A DNA stretch of 64,000 bases, from contig NC_068920.1 of NCBI RefSeq assembly GCF_023091745.1, positions 150,565,622 to 150,629,621 on the forward strand. The letters are read 5' to 3'. The notes under the pieces are model-generated. The model worked only from the letters and a program-made list of their open reading frames with translations. It did no database searches and was not told where the DNA came from. Positions 57,855-64,000 of this stretch are shown piece after piece (the stretch's first letter is position 1; each line of letters starts with the position of its first letter). This DNA comes from Budorcas taxicolor. Lineage: Eukaryota > Chordata > Mammalia > Artiodactyla > Bovidae. A program made the position numbers and the translations under genes.

Positions 57855-59397
57855 TTGGTACCTGTTGGTAGAAAAAAAAAAAAGTATCTAAGCTCCTTAT
57901 GTCTGAGTAAAACTGTCAAGATGACACTGTGCAAGTTGTGTCATTGATACTATCCCCAGTGCCTCACTGAGGCACCCTGGGTGTGGCACTTTCTCTCCGA
58001 TCCCAGGTTCCTCTCCTCTGGAAAGAGCAGTCACAGTTCTGTCCTCCTGTGGCTAGTGCAGGGTCAGATCCAGAGTCCAGCTGATAAGCTGAATCTTGAC
58101 AGGTAAAAGATGAAGCATGCACCATCCAGTGATGTGGGTACCAGTTCAGCCTCTTCATTCTTACTCTGTGTGAAGATTAATGTGCCGTGGATGCCGAGAA
58201 GGAGAGCACACCCCTGTGTCTCAGCTTTTAGACTGCAGTGCCAGGAATGGGAAACAGCACAGCAGTGTGGCAGCTGGAGCCAGCGAGGCGTGGGGGTCAC
58301 GAGAAGGGCTCTGCAGGCAGACAGCCCGAGTCCCAGGTCCTGCTCCATTGCTGCCGCCCCCAGAGCACTACCAGCATCACTGTGAATCATCTTTATCATC
58401 CTGGAAATGAGACAGTAATAGTTTCTACTTCAGGGTAGCTCTGAGATAATCAACAATCATAACATAGTCCCTATCATATAATGTGGGCTTCATAAAAGGA
58501 CAAGCTGGCTGAAAGAGCATTAATTATGAAGTCATTTTAATATTTCTTATGGGAAAGTTATGAAGATCTAAATGAAGACTTCATATTAGGGGTAGAAATG
58601 ACAAGGCAGTCAAGACTTAATGTTTCTGGAAATGATAGATAATTTAGACCAAATTTCCTAAATAAAAGAATGAGATTTTTTAAAAAGCTAAAAATATATC
58701 CCAGGGTTAACCAAATAGTGAAAAATTACAGGCTCCCCCCTCAAAAAATGAGAAGACACCTAGAACACAGATAAATTTTCAAAGCTCATATCCACTTAGA
58801 TCTTGAAAGCATTTGAGAAGCTGCGAGAACCTAAGTTGCATTTTTGGCCACTGAGGAGAGCAAGTAGGTTAAGTTAAATTTACAGAGATCTCCAATGTTG
58901 GTGCTCTCATAAGCACAATCTACTTTAGGCTAGTCTTGTCCAGATAAGAGGAACCTGACCTGACATAAAAGCAGCAATCAGCAGAAACACCTGATTGTCC
59001 AGGAACATTCCAACTTGGATTTCTGTAAAGGTGGTCCCAGACCAGAAGACTCTCACTTGCCTGCCAGATAGATGCAGATAACTACTATCTGTTGGAAAAA
59101 GTGACAGTATTATAACCCTCAAATTATACCTTCAACTAATTTTGAACAGACAATCACAACACAAGTCAAAGATAACTAATATACAAAGAAACAAGAACCA
59201 TGATTAAGAATCAAGAAAACAAGACACCAAGAAATATCTTATCAAGTTCTGATGTATTAGGATGATTAGCCAGAGAATAAAAAAATAACCACATTTACTA
59301 TGTTTAAAGAAATAACATACAAGCTTGAAATATCTTGTGTTCCATCTTGCATAATTCCAAGAACTGGCCTCAAGTAAATGGGAACATATTGACCCTG
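57855..59397. other. Mostly unclassified, with MIR remnant
   Basis: A MIR-like stretch lies at 58290-58500. The 57960-58340 part is GC-richer and has overlapping frames (up to 111 codons on the reverse strand) without domains. The rest is AT-rich. Confidence 0.45.
58290..58500 (+). mobile_element. MIR SINE remnant
   Basis: Forward MIR-like order: agaagggctctgcaggcaga, cagcccgagtcccaggtcct, catcctggaaatgagacagt, cagggtagctctgagataat. Confidence 0.6.
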
Positions 59398-59406
59398 GAG
59401 TTGAGG

Positions 59407-59633
59407 ACTGTGTGCTCTTGTGTGCTGAGTCACTTCAGTCATGTCCATCTCTGTGATTCTATGGACTGTAGACGGCCAGGCTCCTCTGTCCATGGGATTC
59501 TTCAGGCAAGAACACGAGTGGGTTGTCATGCTCTCCTCCAGGGTATATTCCCGACCCAGAGATCAAACCCACATCGCCTGCCACTCCTGCATTGCAGGTG
59601 GATTCTTCACCACTGAACCACTAGGGAAGCCCA
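59407..59633 (-). mobile_element. Bov-tA SINE inserted at a BovB duplication
   Basis: Reverse-orientation Bov-tA with the head complement at the right (accactagggaagcccaga). The 9-mer gagttgagg lies at 59398-59406 and 59634-59642. The same 9-mer is also at the far side of the adjoining BovB (62881-62889), so the SINE struck the BovB's left duplication. Confidence 0.93.
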
Positions 59634-59882
59634 GAGTTGAGGGTTCAGTTCACTCAGTCACTCAGTCACTCATTCATGTCCACTCTTTGCAACCCTATGA
59701 ACTGCAGCACGCCAGGCCTCCCTGTCCATCACCAACTCCCGGAGTTCACCCAAACTCATGTCTATTGAGTCAGTGATTCCATCCAGCCATCTCACCCTCT
59801 GTCTCCTTTTCCTCCTCCCCTCAATCCTTCCCAGCATCAGGGTCTTTTCAAATGAGTCAGCTCTTTGTATCAGGTAGCCAAA

Positions 59883-62424
59883 TTATAGGAGTCTCAGCTT
59901 CAACATCAGTCCTTCCAATGAACACCCAGGACTGATCTCCTTTAGGATGGACTGGTTGGATCCCCTTGCAGTCCAAGGGACTCTCAAGAGTCTTCTCCAA
60001 CACCACAGTTCAAAAGCATCAATTCTTCGGCACTCAGCCTTCTTCACAGTCCAACTCTCACATTCATACATGACTACTGGAAAAACCATAGCTTTGACTA
60101 GACAGACCTTTCTTGGCAAAGTAATGTCTCTGCTTTTTGATATGCTGTCTAGGTTGGCCATGACTTTCTTTCCGAGTAAGCGTCTTTAATTTCATGGCTG
60201 CAATTACCATCTGCAATGACTTTGGAGCCTAGAAAAATAAAGTCTGATACGGTTTCCACTGTTTCCCCATCTATTTCCCATGAAGTGATGGGACCGGATG
60301 CCATGATTTTAGTTTCTTGAATGTTGAGCTTTAAGCCAATTTTTTCACTCTCCTCTTTCACTTTCATCGAGAGATTCTTTAGTTTTTCTTCACTTTCTGC
60401 CAATAGGGTGGTGTCATCTGCATATCTGAGGTTATTGATATTTCTCCCAGCAATCTTGATTCCAGTTTGTGCTTCCTCCAGCCTAGCGTTTCTCATAATG
60501 TACTCTGAATATGTTAAATAAGCAGGGTGACAATATACAGCCTTGATGTACTCCTTTTCCTATTTGGAACCAGTCTGTTGTTCCATGTCCAGTTCTAACT
60601 GTTGCTTCCTGATCTGCATACAGGTTTCTCACGAGGCAGGTCAGGTGGTCTGGTATTCCCATCTCTTTCAGAATTTTCCACAGTTTATTGTGATCCACTC
60701 AGTCAAAGGCTTTGGCATAGTCAATAAAGCAGAAGTATATGTTTTTCTGGAATTCTCTTGCTTTTTCAATGATCCAATGGATGTTGGCAATTTGATCTCT
60801 GGTTCCTCTGCCTTTTCTAAAACCAGCTTGAACATCTGGAAATTCTCGGTTCATGTATTGCTGAAGCCTGGCTTGGAGAATTTTGAGCATTACTTTACTA
60901 GTGTGTGAGATGAGTGCAATTGAGCAGTAGTTTGAGCATTCTTTGGCACTGCCTTTCTTTGGGATTGGAATGAAAACTGACCTTTTCCAGTTCTGTGGCC
61001 GCTGCTGAGTTTTCTGAACTTGCTGGCATATTGAGTGCAGCACTTTCACAGCATCATCCTTTAGGTTTTAAAATAGCTCAACTGGAATCCCATCACACCC
61101 TCTAGCTTTGTTCATAGTGATGCTTCCTAAAGCCCACTTGACTTCACATTCCAGGATGTCTGGCTGTAGGTGAGGGATCACACCATCATGATTATCTGAG
61201 TCACGAAGATCTTTTTTGTACAGTTCTTCTGTGCATTCCTGCTACTTCTTCTTAATATCTCCTGCTTCTGTTAGGTCCATACCATTTCTGTCCTTTATTG
61301 AGCCCATCTTTGCATGAAATGTTCCCTTGGTATCTCTACTTTTCTTGAAGAGATCTCTAGCCTTTCCCATTCTATTGTGTTCCTCTATTTCTTTGCGCTG
61401 ATCCCTGAGGAAGGCTTTCTTATCTCTCCTTGCTATTCTTTGGAACTCTGCATTCAGATGCTTATATCTTTCCTTTCTCCTTTGCTTTTCACTTCTCTTC
61501 TTTTCACAGCTATTTGTAAGACCTCCTCCGACAGCCATTTTGCTTTTTTGCATTTCTTTTCCTTGGGGATGGTCTTGATCCCTGTCTCCTGTACAATGTC
61601 ACAAACCTCTGTCTGTAGTTCATCAGGCACTCTGTCTATCAGATCTAGTCCCTTACATCTGTTTCTTACTTCCACTGTATAATTGTAAAGGATTTGATTT
61701 CCATCATACCTGAATGGTCTAGTGGTTTCCCCCACTTTCAATTTAAGTCTGAATTTGGCAATAAGGATTTCGTGATCTGAGCCACAGTCAGCTCCTGGTC
61801 TTGTTTTTCCTGACTGTATAGAGCTTCTCCATCTTTGGCTGCAGAGAATATAATCAATTTGATTTTGGTGTTGCCCATCTGGTGATGTCCATGTGTAGAG
61901 TCTTCTCTTGTGTTGTTGGAAGAGGGTGTTTGCTATGATCAGTGCGTTCTCTTGGCAAAACTCTATTAGCCTTTGCCCTGCTTCATTCTGTACTCCAAGG
62001 CCAAATTGCCTGTTACTCCTACTTTTGCATTCTAATCCCCTATGAGGAAAAGGACATTGTTTTTCTTTGTTAGTTCTAAAAGGTCTTGTAGGTCTTCACA
62101 GAACCATTCAACTTCAGCTTCTTCAGCATTACTGGTCAGAGCATAGACTTGGGTTACTGTGATATTGAATGGTTTGCCTTGGAAATGAACAGAGACTATT
62201 GTGTCATTTTTGAGATTGCATCCAAGTACTGCATTTTAGACTCTTTTGTTGACTATGATGGCTACTCCATTCCCCCTAAGGGATTCCTGCCCACAGTAGT
62301 AGATATGATGGTCATTTGAGTTAAATTCACCCATTTCAGTCCATTTTAGTTCGCTGATTCCTAGAATGTCAACATTCACTTTTGCCATCTCCTGTTTGAC
62401 CACTTCCAATTTGCCTTGATTCAT
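59883..62424 (-). pseudogene. BovB ORF2 (endonuclease + reverse transcriptase), full span, disabled
   Basis: ORF2 begins at the ATG whose complement ends at 62424 (residues MNQGKLEVV) and includes the endonuclease Glu motif (GISELKW). The first stop comes after 62 codons (62236-62238), followed by a stop replacing Trp in the GDWN box (complement 62032-62034), a nearby short deletion and frameshift, and a stop just after the reverse transcriptase box FIDYAKAFD (complement 60699-60701). The IDYIL Asp and the YADD box (about 60407-60418) are retained. Open pieces lie at 61454-61741, 61242-61553, 60699-61049, 60483-60698, 60149-60496 and 59883-60161. Decayed in place after insertion; inactive. 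Confidence 0.94.
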
Positions 62425-62880
62425 GGACCTAACATTTCAGGTTTCTATGCAATATTGCTCTTTACAGCATTGGACCTTGCTTGTATCACCAGTCACATCC
62501 ACCACCACGTCCATGGTCAGGAGCAGCAGCCATGAGGAGATACCCCACATCCAAGGTAAGGAGCAGTGGCTGCACTTGGCTGGAGCAGCTGTGAAGAGAT
62601 GACCCACGTCCAAGGTAAGAGAAACCCAAGTAAGATGGCAGGCACTGAAAGAGGGCATCAGAGGGCAGACAGACTGAAACCAAAATCACCAACAACTAGC
62701 CAGTCTGACCACATGGACCACAGCCTTGTCTAACTCAATTAAACTAAGCCATGCCGTGTGGGGCCACCCAAGACAGACAGGTCATGGTGGAGAGGTCTGA
62801 CAGAATGTGGTCCACCTGAGAAGGGAATGGCAAATGACTTCAGTATTCTTGCCTTTAGAACCCCATGAACAGTATGAACA
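62425..62880 (-). promoter_or_regulatory. BovB 5' untranslated (promoter-bearing) region
   Basis: The region upstream of the ORF2 start in the full-length BovB. In element orientation it contains two similar units (both built on ttggaYgtggg, then atctc, then gctgctcc) at about 62515-62570 and 62571-62625, which gives short open reverse frames of 69-73 codons. BovB 5' regions are thought to carry the element's own promoter; the exact promoter is not visible by eye. Confidence 0.6.
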
Positions 62881-62892
62881 GAGTTGAGGGTT

Positions 62893-63201
62893 AACTGTGC
62901 TTAAAACAATCAGGATGACACTGATAAGACTGCAGAATGACCAGCATCAAGATGACTGTCAGAGCTGACTGTTGCGCACACGACCCCCTCCCTCTACCTG
63001 TACACTCCTGAAACTCCCCTTTAAAACCTCTTGCCCCCTAATCCGTAGCTGGAAGTTCTCCTTGGACACAAGTCTACCTTCTCCTCAGGATGCTAGTCTC
63101 TCCAGTCTCTTGAAAAAGCAATCTTTTATTTCCTACCAACACTCATCTCTCAAGTAGTGGCTTTTAAGTGGCAAGCAGCTGACCTGAGTTTGTTAACACC
63201 A
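62893..63201 (+). repeat. Possible LTR-like segment
   Basis: The text cccctttaaaacctcttgcc, cttctcctcaggatgctagt, actcatctctcaagtagtgg and cctgagtttgttaaca has the texture of a retroviral-type LTR (TATA-like start, U5-like end with a terminal CA). No internal retroviral genes and no flanking duplication were seen, and the start is unclear because the BovB inserted nearby. Low confidence. Confidence 0.3.
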
Positions 63202-63439
63202 TGACAATAAATTCTGGTACAATTCCAGGCTGTTTCATATATAGTTGTGCAAAGGAAAGTTACCTAAACTCTGGTGTTCAGTCAAAAATTACCAAGCATG
63301 AAAAGAAAGCATGGGATATAACAAGGAAAGAAGCAGTCAAAGCCCAGAAGTGACGCAGATGCTGGGATTAGCAGACAAGCACACTGAACAGTTACTAGAG
63401 CTGTGTTCCACAGGTTCAAGCTCGGTAGAAACATGGAAG
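63202..63439. other. Unclassified sequence
   Basis: Nothing recognised in this short stretch. Confidence 0.45.
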
Positions 63440-64000
63440 ATATAAGCTCTAATAGCAGAGAGCAAAGAGGAACTAGAGAGCCTCTTGATGAGGGTGAAAG
63501 AGGGGAGTGAAAAAGCTGGCTTAAAGCTCAACATTATAAAACGAAGATCATGGCATCTGGTCCCAACACTTTATGGCAAATAGATGGGGAAACAGTGGAA
63601 ACAGTGACAGATGTTATTTTCTTTATTTTTCCCAAATCCCTGCAAACAGTGACTGCAGCCATGAAATTAAAAGACATTTGCTCCTTAGAAGAAAAGCTAT
63701 GACCAACATAGACAGCATACTAGAAAGCAGAGATATTGCTTGCTGACAAAGATCCATGTAGTCAAAGCTTTGATTTTTCCAGTAGTCATATATGGATATG
63801 AGAGTTGGACCATAAAGAAGACTGAGTGCTAAAGAATTGATGATTTTTAATTGTGGTGCTGGAGAAGACGCTTGAGAGTCCCTTGGACTACCAGCAGATC
63901 AAACCAGTCAATCTTAAAGGAAATCAACCCTGAATATTCATTGGAAGGACTGATGCTGAAGCTCCAATTCTTTGGCTACCTGATGCAAAGAGCCAACTCA
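63440..64000 (+). mobile_element. BovB LINE fragment, cut by window end
   Basis: Sense BovB starting just after the YADD box (aatagcagagagcaaagagg) and running through ORF2 C-terminus to the window edge (gatgcaaagagccaactca). It is strongly diverged, with several in-frame stops and an A/T-rich change at 63620-63640. An older copy. The 3' end lies outside the window. Confidence 0.92.

Larger units (their letters stand above)
59646..62880 (-). mobile_element. Full-length BovB LINE (3,235 bp)
   Basis: Reverse-orientation BovB with both ends and a 12-bp target-site duplication, gagttgagggtt, at 59634-59645 and 62881-62892. Right to left in the window (5' to 3' in the element): 5' UTR with two imperfect tandem units (62515-62625), ORF2 start, endonuclease, reverse transcriptase and 3' UTR. 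Full length is rare for BovB, whose copies are mostly 5'-truncated, as the other copies here show. Stops and frameshifts make it inactive. Confidence 0.96.

Noticed and set aside
62893..63201. A complete endogenous retrovirus
   Set aside because: Only LTR-like texture is present; no gag, pol or env homology was seen nearby, so it is kept as a low-confidence segment.

Overview
The window reads as a stretch of ruminant (bovid-type) nuclear genome, either intergenic or inside a large intron. The diagnosis rests on repeat content. There are about eighteen fragments of the RTE-type LINE BovB, including one full-length copy with target-site duplications. About twenty-two tRNA-Glu-headed Bov-tA or dimeric BOV-A2 SINEs are present, together with artiodactyl-type L1 3' ends and CHR-like SINEs. 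BovB plus Bov-tA/BOV-A2 is the signature of ruminants; the species (cattle, sheep, goat, deer and so on) cannot be fixed by reading alone. No host protein-coding gene, host exon, functional tRNA or rRNA gene, CRISPR array or prokaryotic feature could be supported. The longest open frames are LINE-encoded or are antisense shadows of SINEs and LINEs.

Layout. 1-8 kb: a Bov-tA, old L1 3' remnants, a BOV-A2 with a clean duplication, and two BovB pieces lying head to tail, the second split by a Bov-tA, between two runs of TCTA-type tetranucleotides. 8.8-14.5 kb: short BovB and SINE insertions in mostly unique sequence. 14.49-16.03 kb: an L1 inserted with its 5' part inverted (twin priming), bounded by a perfect 15-bp target-site duplication. 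16-28 kb: mostly unique sequence with ancient MIR, L2, hAT-type and L1M remnants. 28.4-35.3 kb: two large minus-strand BovB copies separated by L2 debris and SINEs. 36-49 kb: mixed unique sequence, microsatellites (about 25 CA units at 44.13 kb) and one repeat-free AT-rich block (44.9-46.4 kb). 50-54.5 kb: BovB fragments, one interrupted by a SINE, then a candidate conserved noncoding block near 53.5-53.95 kb. 56.3-57.9 kb: an L1 inserted exactly at the target-site duplication of a BovB. 59.4-62.9 kb: a full-length BovB (3,235 bp) whose left duplication was in turn hit by a SINE. 63.4-64 kb: another BovB running off the window.

How the parts relate. BovB supplies an endonuclease and reverse transcriptase; by established knowledge its machinery mobilises BOV-A/Bov-tA SINEs, which share its 3' end, while L1 works independently. 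By my approximate sum BovB covers about a fifth of the window. Every coding remnant inspected is broken by stops, frameshifts, truncation or an altered catalytic residue, so no autonomous element is expected here. I found no undescribed system. The most informative things are nested insertion histories that can be read from shared target-site duplications.
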